From positions 1,240,001 through 1,304,000 of the forward strand of contig NZ_SOAP01000001.1 of NCBI RefSeq assembly GCF_004364805.1: a DNA stretch of 64,000 nt. The letters run 5' to 3'. The notes beneath the pieces were generated by a model, which was given only the letters and a program-made list of their open reading frames with translations, made no database searches and was not told where the DNA came from. The first letter of the stretch is position 1. Each line of letters starts with the position of its first letter. This document shows, in pieces, positions 25,721 through 35,251 of the stretch. Source of the DNA: Pelagimonas phthalicica. Lineage in GTDB: Bacteria; Pseudomonadota; Alphaproteobacteria; Rhodobacterales; Rhodobacteraceae. The translations under genes and the position numbers were made by a program.

Positions 25721-26257
25721 ATGATTTCAGGTCTTGGTCGGGTTTTCAAAGCCAGTGCAGCCGCACTGTTGCTGACCGCAAACATGGCGGTCGCACAGGA
25801 AACAAGCACAAACCGTGTTGATGCAATGACGGATTGGTCGGTCTTTGAGGGTGACAGCCCCAAGGAATGCTGGGCCGTGTCGACCTATAAGGAAAGCGTG
25901 AACACGGATGCGTCAGGACGGATCAAATCCGTGACCCGCGGTGACATCCTGTTGATGGTGTTTTTCCGTCCCGGAGCGGGTGTGACTGGTCAGTTGGCCT
26001 TTACCGGCGGCTATCCTTTTGCCAAAGGCTCCACCGTCAACATGAATATCGGCGGCACCCAGTTCGAGCTTTATACCGAGGGTGAATGGGCCTGGCCCGC
26101 GACGCCACAGGATGACGCCAAGATCGTGACTGCGATGAAACGTGGCGCGAATGCGGTTCTGACAGCGAAATCCGGGCGTGGGACGATCACCAAAGATACA
26201 TTCTCCTTGCTGGGCTTTACAGCTGCGGTTGAGGATGCGGGCAAACGCTGCGGGTAA
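25721..26257 (+). CDS. Invasion-associated locus B (IalB) family secreted protein
   Basis: A 178-residue protein with a signal peptide (about the first 30 residues, ending MAVAQE). The mature domain fits the IalB family: TDWSVFEGDSPKECWAVS near the start, LMVFFRPGAGVTGQLAFTGGYPF in the middle, and a C-terminal FTAAVEDAGKRCG, so C-terminal and central cysteines may pair. The family is widespread in alphaproteobacteria, including free-living ones, and the name does not imply virulence. The start at 25721 follows GGAGGCTGCAGGA. Confidence 0.85.
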   Translation: MISGLGRVFKASAAALLLTANMAVAQETSTNRVDAMTDWSVFEGDSPKECWAVSTYKESVNTDASGRIKSVTRGDILLMVFFRPGAGVTGQLAFTGGYPFAKGSTVNMNIGGTQFELYTEGEWAWPATPQDDAKIVTAMKRGANAVLTAKSGRGTITKDTFSLLGFTAAVEDAGKRCG

Positions 26258-26259
26258 CC

Positions 26260-26344
26260 CCTGCGGCGGGCGGGTCAGGGGGCTAGCCCCCTCTGGAGCC
26301 TGAGGGCTCCATTCACCCCCAGAATATTTGGACCAAGAAGAAAC
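26260..26344 (+). repeat. Dispersed intergenic repeat, full copy
   Basis: About 85 bases matching 11231-11316 with roughly eight differences, including the GGGGGC/GCCCCC and GGAGCC/GGCTCC palindromes and the terminal CCAAGAAGAAAC. It lies just after the IalB stop and may also act as a terminator-like structure. Confidence 0.85.
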
Positions 26345-26368
26345 TTTGACAGAGTAAAAGGGCGCGGT

Positions 26369-27073
26369 TCAGATTGCGCCTTTTTCTTGTTCATCGGCAT
26401 AGCCTTCACGCAACACGTAATCCCGCAGGGTTTTGCCCGGTTCGTCCTGAAACATGCGATCCGCCTTGAGCACGCCGCACATGCGGTCGATGCGAAAGAC
26501 GCGAAAATCATTGCGGGATTCGCACCACGCGGTACAGGTCCAGACCGCGCCCCAATATTCCATTTGCAAAGGGCGGATGTGGCGGCGGCTGGTTTGGCCA
26601 TCAGCCCGGGCATAATCCAATGTCAGGACCTGTTTTTCGCGAATGGCACTGCGGATCAGCGGCATGAAGGCAAAACTGGCCTGAATGTCATCGGACCCAA
26701 AAATCGCCATGCCCCAGCCCTCATCCGGAGGTTTGCGCGCCTCTGGCATGACCTGGTCCACCTTTGCCACCAGGTTGCGGGCGGCCTGTTGCAGCTCTGG
26801 GTCCGCACTGCGCTGGACAAGGGCCGCACCAAGATGCAGCGCTTCGAGTTCGACCTGGGTCAACGTCACCGGGGGCAGGAAAATCGGCGCGCGCAGGATA
26901 TAGCCGACACCCCGTTCGCCTTCAATCGGGATGCCGGATGCGGTCAGCGTATCAAGGTCACGATAGATGGTGCGCACCGACACTTCGAGCACCTCCGCAA
27001 GGTCCTGCGCTTTGTGGAGGCGACCGTCGCGGATGATTTGAATAATCTCGAATAGCCGGTCGGTGCGCCGCAT
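26369..27073 (-). CDS. WYL-domain transcriptional regulator (YafY/DeoR type)
   Basis: A 234-residue protein. The N-terminal HTH_11 domain reads RLHKAQDLAEVLEVSVRTIYRDLDTL, then GERGVGYIL marks its wing, and a WYL domain begins near residue 140 (LTLDYARADGQTSRRHIRPLQMEYWGAVW ... FRVFRIDRM). WYL regulators sense ligands or nucleic acids through this Sm-like fold. The start lies one base after the stop of the small monooxygenase-like gene, so the two form an operon; the usual inference is that it controls its own operon. Confidence 0.9.
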   Translation of the reverse strand: MRRTDRLFEIIQIIRDGRLHKAQDLAEVLEVSVRTIYRDLDTLTASGIPIEGERGVGYILRAPIFLPPVTLTQVELEALHLGAALVQRSADPELQQAARNLVAKVDQVMPEARKPPDEGWGMAIFGSDDIQASFAFMPLIRSAIREKQVLTLDYARADGQTSRRHIRPLQMEYWGAVWTCTAWCESRNDFRVFRIDRMCGVLKADRMFQDEPGKTLRDYVLREGYADEQEKGAI

Positions 27074-27074
27074 C

Positions 27075-27380
27075 TCAGCCTGTTTCGCCTTTCACTTCGT
27101 AATGGGACATAACCATGGAACTCTCGTCCAGAACGGTGACAAGGTCCATCAGTTCCGGGAAATTGGCTGGGTTAAAGGCCGCACCAGCCGCCTTGGCGCA
27201 GGTCATATCGCGCCACTCAACCAGATCAAGCCAGTCGCCCTCGCCCGTCACAGCCAGTTTGCGCGACAGAAACCCATCCTGGGCACGGGCAAAGCTTTGG
27301 GATTTTTCCCAGGCCTTGATCGCCGCCTCGGGGGTGGCATCAGGTTTCAAACGGTAGCGCACGGTTTCTAGAACAGACAT
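27075..27380 (-). CDS. Small antibiotic-biosynthesis-monooxygenase-like (ABM) protein
   Basis: A 101-residue protein with the dimeric alpha/beta-barrel (ferredoxin-like) pattern: VLETVRYRLKPDATPEAAIKAWEKS, DGFLSRKLAVTGEGDWLDLVEW and a C-terminal strand MVMSHYEVK. Families with this fold include small monooxygenases and stress proteins; the substrate is unknown. The start at 27380 is set by an AGGAGATT site; the open frame continues far upstream but is antisense to rlmN. It is first in an operon with the WYL regulator. Confidence 0.75.
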   Translation of the reverse strand: MSVLETVRYRLKPDATPEAAIKAWEKSQSFARAQDGFLSRKLAVTGEGDWLDLVEWRDMTCAKAAGAAFNPANFPELMDLVTVLDESSMVMSHYEVKGETG

Positions 27381-27533
27381 ATCAAATCTCCTGTATTGTC
27401 TGCTGCCCTTGTGACAGGGGCCAACTGACAACAGCCTGTCAGTTACCTTGCCCTTCAAATTCATTTTCTTTTTCACATCTTTTCGTGTAAACGCGCCCCT
27501 TACCTTGTTGAGACTCAGCCAGAGAGCACAGCC

Positions 27534-28724
27534 ATGCCCGCCGATGCCCCGATCACGCAGGATGTTATGACAATCCCCCGCAAACTGCCGGAGGGAGAGA
27601 AAAAGAACCTTGTTGGTCTGACACGCGCGCAGATGCGCGACGTGCTGATCGAGGCCGGAACCAAGGAAAAGCAGGCCAAGATGCGGGTTGGGCAGATTTG
27701 GCAGTGGATCTATCAATGGGGTGTGCGCGACTTTGACAGCATGACCAATCTGGCCAAGCCCTATCGCGCCATGCTGGCTGAAAAATTCGTGATCGAGATC
27801 CCCGAAGTGGTGTCCAAGCAGGTGTCCGAGGATGGCACACGCAAATACCTGGTGCGCATTGCGGGGGGGCATGAGGTCGAGGTGGTCTATATCCCCGAGG
27901 AAGATCGCGGCACCTTGTGTATCTCCAGCCAGGTGGGTTGCACGCTGACCTGTTCCTTTTGCCACACCGGCACGCAAAAGTTGGTGCGCAATCTGACCGC
28001 CGGTGAGATCATCGGTCAGGTAATGATGGCGCGTGATGACTTGGGCGAATGGCCAGTGCCCGGTGCCCCAAAGGATGAAACACGGCTGCTGTCCAATATC
28101 GTGCTGATGGGCATGGGCGAACCTTTGTACAACTTCGACAATGTGCGGGACGCGATGAAGATCGCCATGGATCCCGAAGGCATTCAACTTTCGCGCCGCC
28201 GCATAACCCTTTCGACCTCTGGCGTCGTTCCAGAGATTGCGCGCACGGCTGAGGAAATCGGTTGTTTGCTGGCGATTTCTTTCCACGCGACCACGAATGA
28301 AACCCGCGATGTGCTGGTCCCGATCAACAAGCGATGGAATATCGATGAACTTCTTGAGGCGCTGGCCGCCTATCCCAAGGCCTCGAATTCCGAACGCATC
28401 ACCTTTGAATATGTGATGTTGGCTGGGGTGAATGACAGTGACGAAGACGCGCATCGTTTGATTGACCACATCAAGCGCTTTAACATTCCCGCCAAGATCA
28501 ACCTGATTCCGTTCAATGAATGGCCCGGCGCGCCTTATAAGCGGTCGTCAAACAATCGTATCCGCGCCTTTGCCAATATCATCTATCAGGCGGGCTATGC
28601 CTCACCCATCCGCAAAACGCGGGGCGAAGACATCATGGCCGCTTGTGGTCAGTTGAAATCAGCCACCGAGCGCGCGCGCAAATCGCGCAAGCAAATCGAG
28701 GCCGAGGCGGGTTTGGGAAGCTAA
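27534..28724 (+). CDS. rlmN: 23S rRNA (adenine2503-C2) / tRNA methyltransferase RlmN
   Basis: A radical SAM enzyme that methylates C2 of A2503 in 23S rRNA and A37 of some tRNAs. The cluster motif CTLTCSFC gives the CxxxCxxC ligands, followed by [10 protein letters not shown]. Other family stretches are [22 protein letters not shown] and the C-terminal cysteine region DIMAACGQL that carries the methyl-bearing Cys. At 396 residues it is full length. Monocistronic. Confidence 0.95.
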   Translation: MPADAPITQDVMTIPRKLPEGEKKNLVGLTRAQMRDVLIEAGTKEKQAKMRVGQIWQWIYQWGVRDFDSMTNLAKPYRAMLAEKFVIEIPEVVSKQVSEDGTRKYLVRIAGGHEVEVVYIPEEDRGTLCISSQVGCTLTCSFCHTGTQKLVRNLTAGEIIGQVMMARDDLGEWPVPGAPKDETRLLSNIVLMGMGEPLYNFDNVRDAMKIAMDPEGIQLSRRRITLSTSGVVPEIARTAEEIGCLLAISFHATTNETRDVLVPINKRWNIDELLEALAAYPKASNSERITFEYVMLAGVNDSDEDAHRLIDHIKRFNIPAKINLIPFNEWPGAPYKRSSNNRIRAFANIIYQAGYASPIRKTRGEDIMAACGQLKSATERARKSRKQIEAEAGLGS

Positions 28725-28732
28725 AACTCGTA

Positions 28733-28756
28733 TCCCCGGATCAATAGGTCCGGGGG
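28733..28756 (+). terminator. Hairpin after rlmN
   Basis: CCCCGGA pairs with TCCGGGG around TCAATAGG, a few bases after the rlmN stop. There is no clear T-run, so a terminator role is uncertain. Confidence 0.4.
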
Positions 28757-28802
28757 TAAGTGTTTGATTCGTGCTTTCGTTTGAAAGCTTAGGGTCCCGC
28801 CC

Positions 28803-30737
28803 CTAGGTCAGAGCCACGCGGCGCACGCCGGCTGCGGGCAGCATTTCACCCTCGACTTCAACCGCCTCGGTTGTGTGGTTGAACCAAAACCGTTCCGTCG
28901 CAGTATCGCGGGTGCGGATGCCTTTGGGCAATTGGCGCAGCTCCAGACCCGCGGCGCCGCCGATCAGAGCAACCAAGCGATCCATCGCCGCACCATCCCC
29001 CCAGCCCGCCATGTAGGTCAGATTGCCTTGGCGCATGGCGACCGGAGCCCCGGCCTCGGTCTTTAGCAGCGTTTCGGCACTGCCTTCGATCTCTTCGAGA
29101 TAGCCGGTGATCGCACCGCCACCTTGCAAGGCTATGGGCATATCGGGGCGCAGGGTTTCCAGCCGTGACACGGTGACATCCAACCCCGGCATGGCAGGGG
29201 GCAAAGGCGCGTGTGGCATAACAAAATCCGCGTCGCGCGCACCGGTGCGCGGACCAAGAACGACCTGCGCCTTGCTCGCGCTGAGTGCCGCTTTTATCTC
29301 ATCCGAAAGATACATGACACCGGGGACAAAGATCGCCTTGTAACCGTCAAAAACATCGGCGCGCAGCGGCAGAATGTCGACGGTCAACCCGGCCCGGCGC
29401 AAGGCGCGATAGGTATCCAGAACGAGACCAAAATAGCTCAGCCCCTGCCCCTGCGGTTGTGTCGCCCACATCCAATCCGAGGCATAGTCAAAGACCAGAG
29501 CCACCGGGGCCTGTTTCGGCTGCACCTCTGGCGCGTCTATCAGCTCATCCCTGACTTGCCGCGCCTCATGGATCGCCGGGGCATCCACGCTGTCAGGACG
29601 CAAAAGCCCAGCATGTAGTTGTTCCTGCGCAAAAGGGGCCTGACGCCAGCGGAAATAGCACACCGCCTCGGCCCCATGGGCAAAGGCCTCCCACGTCCAG
29701 AGCCGCACCATGCCGGGCAGCGGAGATGGATTGTAAGGAGCCCAGTTCACCGGGCCGGGCTGCTGTTCCATAACCCACCAACGGCCCTGCGCCACAGGTT
29801 GATTGCCCTTGGCCGCGCCCACGGCCCGATAGAGGTCATGGTGAAAGGCCTGAAAATCCGGGTCGCCCTGGCGCGCATAATCGCGCTGCTCTTCCAGGCT
29901 GGCCCCGACGCGATCCTCAAGAAAGCCGAGCGGATAGCTGTCCCAGCTCGCGATCTCCAGATCCGCTCCCACGTCATAGTGATCGAAGTCGGTGATCCGC
30001 CCCATATAGTTATGGGCAATGGGTGCCGAGGTGTGCTGTTTCAGGATATCAACCTGCACCTTGTTAAACACCACCACCTGATCCGAGGAAAAGCGGCGGA
30101 AGGCCATGACATGGGCCGGGTTCGGCTCGGTCACCGTCAGGTTGGGCAGGTCGATCTGGTCAAAACTGTTATACTCCATCGACCAAAAGATATTGCCCCA
30201 GGCCTTATTCAGCACCTCAACACTGTCATACCGCGCGCGCAGCCAGTCGCGGAACGCCAGACGCGCCGCATCGGAATAGCTGATGATCGTATCATGGCAG
30301 CCATATTCATTATCGGTCTGCCAGGCCGCCACATGAGGATTCGCCCCGTAGCGTTCCGCCACCAGACCAACGATGCGACGGCATTCGTCGAGATACCCGG
30401 CATGGCTAAAACAATAATGCCGACGCGAACCGAACTTGCGCGGATTGCCGTCCGCATCCACGGCGAGCATATCGGGATGCTTGTCCACCACCCAGCGCGG
30501 CGGCGTGGCGGTAGGCGTGCCCAACACCACCTTGAGCCCGGCCCTGCCCAGTACTTCGATGGCGCGATCCAGCCAATCCCAATGCAAATCGCCCGGTGTC
30601 GGCTCAATCCGCGACCAGGCGAACTCACCGATACGTATCCAGGTCAGTCCAGCCTCGACCATGCGGGCGGCGTCTTGTTCCCAGATCTCTTCGGGCCAAT
30701 GTTCGGGATAGTAACAAGTGCCAAGCGTGCGCTTCAT
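28803..30737 (-). CDS. Beta-galactosidase, GH42
   Basis: A 644-residue glycoside hydrolase. The opening GTCYYPEHWPEE is typical of GH42. The acid/base is E144 in WQTDNEYG, and the nucleophile is E324 in VMEQQPGPVNWAPYN. A class I glutaminase-like trimerisation domain follows (about 400-590) and a small beta domain ends the protein. There is no signal peptide, so it acts on imported galactosides in the cytoplasm. It is last in the seven-gene operon, and its start overlaps the aldolase stop by 4 bases. Confidence 0.93.
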   Translation of the reverse strand: MKRTLGTCYYPEHWPEEIWEQDAARMVEAGLTWIRIGEFAWSRIEPTPGDLHWDWLDRAIEVLGRAGLKVVLGTPTATPPRWVVDKHPDMLAVDADGNPRKFGSRRHYCFSHAGYLDECRRIVGLVAERYGANPHVAAWQTDNEYGCHDTIISYSDAARLAFRDWLRARYDSVEVLNKAWGNIFWSMEYNSFDQIDLPNLTVTEPNPAHVMAFRRFSSDQVVVFNKVQVDILKQHTSAPIAHNYMGRITDFDHYDVGADLEIASWDSYPLGFLEDRVGASLEEQRDYARQGDPDFQAFHHDLYRAVGAAKGNQPVAQGRWWVMEQQPGPVNWAPYNPSPLPGMVRLWTWEAFAHGAEAVCYFRWRQAPFAQEQLHAGLLRPDSVDAPAIHEARQVRDELIDAPEVQPKQAPVALVFDYASDWMWATQPQGQGLSYFGLVLDTYRALRRAGLTVDILPLRADVFDGYKAIFVPGVMYLSDEIKAALSASKAQVVLGPRTGARDADFVMPHAPLPPAMPGLDVTVSRLETLRPDMPIALQGGGAITGYLEEIEGSAETLLKTEAGAPVAMRQGNLTYMAGWGDGAAMDRLVALIGGAAGLELRQLPKGIRTRDTATERFWFNHTTEAVEVEGEMLPAAGVRRVALT

Positions 30738-31339
30738 GCAAAAGCCTCGTCATAGGCGGTGACGATCTCAGCGGCCAATTCGGCCACCTGTTCGGCGCTA
30801 TAGCCGGGTTTGTAGATGTTAGAGCCAATGCCAAAACCGCTTACACCCGCAGCCACCCAGTCCGAGAAGTTGGCTGGGCCTGCGCCCCCCACGGCATAGG
30901 TCTTGGCCTCAGGCGGCAGCACCGCCTTGAGCGCTTTAAGCCCGTCCACACCCAGTTTGAAACCGGGAAAGAACTTGAGCCCATCCGCACCATTGCGCAA
31001 GGCACTGAACGCCTCGGACGGGGTCATCACACCAGGATGGGACAGCATTCCCGCCGCCTTGGTGGCGCGGATCACTTCGGGGAAGCAATCAGGCGAAACC
31101 ACCATCTGCGCCCCAATCTCAGCCAGTTTTTTGACCTGAGCGACCTCCAAAACCGTACCCGCCCCGATCACGGCGCGATCCCCGGCATGGGCACGCATCG
31201 CCGCAATGCTGTCAAACGGGTCGGGCGAGTTCAGCGGCACTTCGATCTTGGTGATCCCTGCATTGATCAGCGCATCGGTAATCGGCAGGGCCTCTGCCGG
31301 GGTCAGCCCGCGCAGAATGGCAATGATTTCACGGCTCAT
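30734..31339 (-). CDS. dgoA: 2-dehydro-3-deoxy-6-phosphogalactonate aldolase
   Basis: A 201-residue KDPG/KDPGal aldolase. The Schiff-base lysine lies in GADGLKFFPGFKLG, and the phosphate end is AVGGAGPANFSDWVAAG. It splits KDPGal to pyruvate and glyceraldehyde-3-phosphate, the last step of the De Ley-Doudoroff pathway. Galactose specificity rather than gluconate specificity is inferred from the adjacent kinase and galactosidases. Overlaps of 4 bases on both sides show tight coupling. Confidence 0.9.
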   Translation of the reverse strand: MSREIIAILRGLTPAEALPITDALINAGITKIEVPLNSPDPFDSIAAMRAHAGDRAVIGAGTVLEVAQVKKLAEIGAQMVVSPDCFPEVIRATKAAGMLSHPGVMTPSEAFSALRNGADGLKFFPGFKLGVDGLKALKAVLPPEAKTYAVGGAGPANFSDWVAAGVSGFGIGSNIYKPGYSAEQVAELAAEIVTAYDEAFA

Positions 31340-32244
31340 TTTGTTTCCTTGAGTGTCTCAAAGGCGGCGGTTAACCCGCGCAAGGTGATATCAGCGGCCG
31401 AGACCGAGCGCGGCATCGCGCCCTGCGCATCCAGCGCTTTCATATAGGCCCCGGCAATACCGCTTTCGCCCAGAACGACCACATCCTGCCCCAGCCAATA
31501 GGGGCGCGAGGCGGTCAGCTCCATGCCTATCAACTGGCCCGACAGGCGGGCGCGGGCCGTGGCAGGGCTGAGCCCCTGCAGCAGCGATTCCGCGCGCAAC
31601 GCAAAGAGATCACAGCCCAGCGCCGCCGGGTGTGACATGCCTTGCGAAACCGCATCGAGAAAGGCGGCATCGTCCCAGCCGTCTTCGCCGAGCGAATGGC
31701 GCAACACCGATTGGCCACCGATCAAGGCAAAAAGCTCGCCTGTCATAAAGGTGCGAAAGCTGACGACCTCGCGGGCACTGATATGCACCCACTTGTTATG
31801 CGTTCCGGGCAGGCACAGCACGCCGTCAAAATCAGGCTCTTGCGCCAGGAACCCCGCGATCTGGGTTTCCTCGCCGCGCATGACATCTGCGGGTCGTTCC
31901 TGCTTGATCCCGGGCAGAATACGTACATCGAGCCGCGCATCTGCCGTTGCCACCTGCGTGGCTTGCGCCAGCGAGGGCGCTTCGCAAGGGGTGCTGGCAT
32001 AGGGGGCCTCGCACCATCCTTGGCGAGAGCCAGCCATGCCGCAAACAATCACCGGGACCTGACCGCTTTCGGGCAAAGCCGCACCGACCTGTTCCAGCAA
32101 GACACGCTCATAATCCGCTGCGGTCAGCCGCCCCATGCCCTGATCACATTCCTTGCGATCCAGAACCGAGCCGTCATCCGCCATCAGCCAGACCCGCAAA
32201 TGCGAGGTGCCCCAATCAACCGCTATCCAAGCCAAGCCGCTCAT
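31336..32244 (-). CDS. dgoK: 2-dehydro-3-deoxygalactonokinase
   Basis: A 302-residue sugar acid kinase that phosphorylates KDGal at position 6. The phosphate-binding opening is WIAVDWGTSHLRVWLM, and later motifs include GMAGSRQGWCEAPY, LPGTHNKWVHI and VLGESGIAGAY. The start at 32244 overlaps the alpha-galactosidase stop as ATGA; a longer frame to 32289 would run into that gene. It is paired with the KDPGal aldolase; galactose dehydrogenase and galactonate dehydratase are not in the window. Confidence 0.9.
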   Translation of the reverse strand: MSGLAWIAVDWGTSHLRVWLMADDGSVLDRKECDQGMGRLTAADYERVLLEQVGAALPESGQVPVIVCGMAGSRQGWCEAPYASTPCEAPSLAQATQVATADARLDVRILPGIKQERPADVMRGEETQIAGFLAQEPDFDGVLCLPGTHNKWVHISAREVVSFRTFMTGELFALIGGQSVLRHSLGEDGWDDAAFLDAVSQGMSHPAALGCDLFALRAESLLQGLSPATARARLSGQLIGMELTASRPYWLGQDVVVLGESGIAGAYMKALDAQGAMPRSVSAADITLRGLTAAFETLKETK

Positions 32245-34289
32245 AGCCGCGCCCCCTCGAGGACCCACATGGTTTCCGGAAAACGCCATGGCAGGGTCAG
32301 GCCATGATGCATGAGAAATTGACCGCTGAGTTCGACCGGCCCCTGTTTGATCGCAGGCGTACCGCGCGACAGGTGATGGGCCTCATCAGCGTTGAGCAGG
32401 CTGATACGATAGGTGGCGTCCGGGTCCAAGCCCGTCAGGCACAAAGGGCGCGGCAGAATTTGCGCGCTGCTCTCTGCCTGCCCGGCAAAGACGACAAAGC
32501 ACGCGCCATCCTCGGCCAGTTGCTGTTCAGCGATCACTGCAGGATCGTTGCTGTCGAGCCGCAAAATGTCCGCCCGTCGCATCCAATCTCGGTTGGCCTT
32601 CCACCAGCTGGCCACATCACGCAGCACTTGCGCTTCGTCCTCGCTCAGCTCGCGCGGGTCCATCTCGAACCCCATATGGCGCTGCGCCGCCACCCAAGCA
32701 CGAAAGCGTATATCGCTGACCCGGCCTGACGTATGGCACTTGCGTGGCCCAACATGCGATCCGGTCACCGCCATTGGCAGCAACAGCGCCGCCTCATGCT
32801 GGATTCGCAAGCGCTCCAGGGGGTCATTGCTATCGGACAGCCAGACACGCTGGGTGCTGCGCAGGATACCGGCATCAACGCGACCGCCGCCCGAGGCACA
32901 GCTTTCGAACTCCACGTTTGGGTGGGCCTGACGCAGGCATTCCAGCAGGATCAAAGTGCCCTCGGCCTGGGTCGCATCCGGCGCGGGCAACAAGCGGTTG
33001 TGATCCCATTTGACGTAGTCGATGTCATGGCTGCCGAGCACCGCGTCAATCTTGTCAAACAGGTAATCGCGCACCTCGCCATTCGCCATATCCAGCACGC
33101 GCTGCTGACGCCCCTCGATCTGATCGGCACGCCCCAATATCCAATCCGGATGCGCGCGGGCCAGGTCACTGTCCATATTGACCATCTCAGGCTCAAACCA
33201 CAGGCCAAAACTCATACCCAGGCTCTGCACATGCTCAATAATCGGCGTCAGCCCATCGGGCCATTTGCGCGGATCAATCTCCCAATCGCCCAGACTGGTC
33301 GTGTCATCATCGCGCCTGCCAAACCAGCCGTCATCCAGCACAAAGCGCTCTGCCCCCAGTTCAGCTGCGCGATTGGCGATATCCTTGAGCGTCTCTAGAT
33401 CATGGTCGAAATAGATCGCTTCCCAGCAGTTGTAATGCACCGGGCGGGCGGTGTCGGGCTTGGGCCAGCTCACCACCTCGTCGCGAATGTAGCGTTGAAA
33501 GGCCGTGGCGCAGCCGTTGAGCCCATGGGTCGAGACAGTCACCGCCAGACTGGCGGTTTCAAACCGGGTCCCAGTTCCTTGAGTCCCGGTGGCATGGCCC
33601 CATTGGATTTGGCGGCGACCATCGGGTAGCTCTTCGGCTTGCATGATGTGACCACCGGACCAGCCATAATGCATGCCAAAGGCCGTGCCTTGGGCGTTGG
33701 AACACCCAGCTTCGGCAAAGAAGGCCAGCGGCGGATGTTCATGCCCCGAGCGCCCCGTGCGGGCTTCGCGTTTGAAAATACCGGGCTGCCAGGGCGCTTT
33801 TTCGGCGCGGAATTCTCCAATCCACCGCCCACCAAAATGGCGGATATCGCCAGATTGCGGCCCAGGTAGAACCGGAGCCGCCAAATGATGCAGGGTCACG
33901 GGTTGTGCAGCGTCAAGGACCGTGCGCGTCTCGATCACCGCACCAACAGGGTGGAACTCAACCGTCAGGCGCAGGCCCAATGCGGCATCCTCAGCCACAA
34001 AGCGGTTATCCTCGCCGGAAACCAACTCAAAGTGCGGATGCAGCGCCCGCCCGTTACGATAGGCAACCAGCCCGGGCTGCATATGCAGGCTATCCCCTTC
34101 GACGGGGCACAGCGGGATCGGAGGCAGGCGGTCAATCATCCCACCTGTCACGTCGACCTGAGCCTGCGCGGCGATGGCCGTCAAATCAGTCTCAGGCAGG
34201 CTCGGCCCCCAATAGATGGCGGCAGGAACACCGCCATCCGAGGCCAGAACAATCGTCTGGCCCTTTGCGTCAATGCGCCAAGTCTTCAC
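32241..34289 (-). CDS. Alpha-galactosidase, GH36
   Basis: A 682-residue GH36 enzyme. The N-terminal beta-sandwich is followed by the barrel with RFVLDDGWFG, the nucleophile in YVKWDHNR, the CASGGGRVD loop, and the acid/base aspartate in SDSNDP. It cuts terminal alpha-1,6-linked galactose. No signal peptide is present, so the substrate is imported first. It is preceded by two permease genes (4-base overlap with the nearer) and followed by dgoK. Confidence 0.93.
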   Translation of the reverse strand: MKTWRIDAKGQTIVLASDGGVPAAIYWGPSLPETDLTAIAAQAQVDVTGGMIDRLPPIPLCPVEGDSLHMQPGLVAYRNGRALHPHFELVSGEDNRFVAEDAALGLRLTVEFHPVGAVIETRTVLDAAQPVTLHHLAAPVLPGPQSGDIRHFGGRWIGEFRAEKAPWQPGIFKREARTGRSGHEHPPLAFFAEAGCSNAQGTAFGMHYGWSGGHIMQAEELPDGRRQIQWGHATGTQGTGTRFETASLAVTVSTHGLNGCATAFQRYIRDEVVSWPKPDTARPVHYNCWEAIYFDHDLETLKDIANRAAELGAERFVLDDGWFGRRDDDTTSLGDWEIDPRKWPDGLTPIIEHVQSLGMSFGLWFEPEMVNMDSDLARAHPDWILGRADQIEGRQQRVLDMANGEVRDYLFDKIDAVLGSHDIDYVKWDHNRLLPAPDATQAEGTLILLECLRQAHPNVEFESCASGGGRVDAGILRSTQRVWLSDSNDPLERLRIQHEAALLLPMAVTGSHVGPRKCHTSGRVSDIRFRAWVAAQRHMGFEMDPRELSEDEAQVLRDVASWWKANRDWMRRADILRLDSNDPAVIAEQQLAEDGACFVVFAGQAESSAQILPRPLCLTGLDPDATYRISLLNADEAHHLSRGTPAIKQGPVELSGQFLMHHGLTLPWRFPETMWVLEGARL

Positions 34290-35134
34290 TTCACGGCCCC
34301 CAGGGTCAGGCCCGCAATAAAGTGTCGCTGCATCATGAAGAACATCGCCACCGGCGGCAGCGCCGCCACGATGCTACCCGCGCTCATCAGGTGATATTGC
34401 GCCACGAATTGCGAGTTGAACGAGGTGATCCCCGCCGTCACCGGCTGCGCGTCCGGGCCTTGTGTCAGCACGACCGCCCAGAAATAATCGTTCCAGATAA
34501 AGGTAAAGATCAGCACCGCCAGCGCCGCAATCGCCGGTCGCATCAGCGGCAGAACCACGTACCAGAAAATCCGCCATTCCGCCACACCTTCGACGCGCGC
34601 CGCCTCGATCAACTCGAATGGGAGGGCGCGGATAAAGTTGCGCATGAACAAGGTGCAAAACCCGGTCTGAAAGGCGATATGGAACAGAACCAGCCCCAGC
34701 TTGGTGTCATACAGGCCTGCCGACACGGTCAGATCACGCACCGGCACCATGAGAATCTGGAACGGCACAAAGTTGCCCGCGATGAACATGAAGAAGATCA
34801 GCAAGTTGCCCTTGAACCGATAGATTCCCAGCGCAAAACCGGTCATGCAGCTCAGCGCCACAGCGCCAATCACGGTGGGTACAGTAATCACCAGCGAGTT
34901 CCACAGATAACGCGGCATATCGCTTTCAAAGAAAACCTTGCCGTAATTGGTGAAGAACTCGAACGAGGACGGCACGCCCCAATAATTGCCATTGGTGAAA
35001 TCCGCCAAAGGCCGCATGGAAAACAGCATCACCGCAAGCAGCGGCAACAGCCACATGATCAACACCACCGGCAACAGGGCCTGATAAGTCACCTGCGCGC
35101 CGCGCGATTGCTTTTGAATAGGTGTCGGAAACAT
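34286..35134 (-). CDS. Carbohydrate ABC importer, MalG-type permease
   Basis: A 282-residue permease with six helices and the EAA loop ELIEAARVEGVAEWRIFWYVVLPLMRP. The start at 35134 gives MFPTPIQKQ; the open frame to 35218 runs through the dispersed repeat and is not used. It forms the translocation pore with the MalF-type partner. Unlike other joints in this operon, the gap to that partner is 117 bases and is filled largely by a repeat. Confidence 0.92.
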   Translation of the reverse strand: MFPTPIQKQSRGAQVTYQALLPVVLIMWLLPLLAVMLFSMRPLADFTNGNYWGVPSSFEFFTNYGKVFFESDMPRYLWNSLVITVPTVIGAVALSCMTGFALGIYRFKGNLLIFFMFIAGNFVPFQILMVPVRDLTVSAGLYDTKLGLVLFHIAFQTGFCTLFMRNFIRALPFELIEAARVEGVAEWRIFWYVVLPLMRPAIAALAVLIFTFIWNDYFWAVVLTQGPDAQPVTAGITSFNSQFVAQYHLMSAGSIVAALPPVAMFFMMQRHFIAGLTLGAVK

Positions 35135-35170
35135 CTCAGCGCCCCCCCAGCTCAGCGGCAAAACGCCCCT

Positions 35171-35204
35171 GTTTCTTCTTGGTCCAAATACTCCCGCCGG
35201 AGGC
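35171..35204 (-). repeat. Dispersed intergenic repeat, partial copy inside the galactoside operon
   Basis: GTTTCTTCTTGGTCCAAATA is the exact reverse complement of the right end of the copy at 26260-26344, followed by CTCCCGCCGGAGGC as at 11326-11360. It sits between the two permease genes. Confidence 0.75.
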
Positions 35205-35251
35205 ATCCGACAGTGCATTCACATGTTGCCGCTTCGGCTCTTGCCCCCTGC

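Noticed and set aside
27381-28469. Upstream extension of the ABM-like protein on the minus strand
   Set aside because: The extension is antisense to rlmN. A good ribosome site and family-sized protein support the start at 27380.
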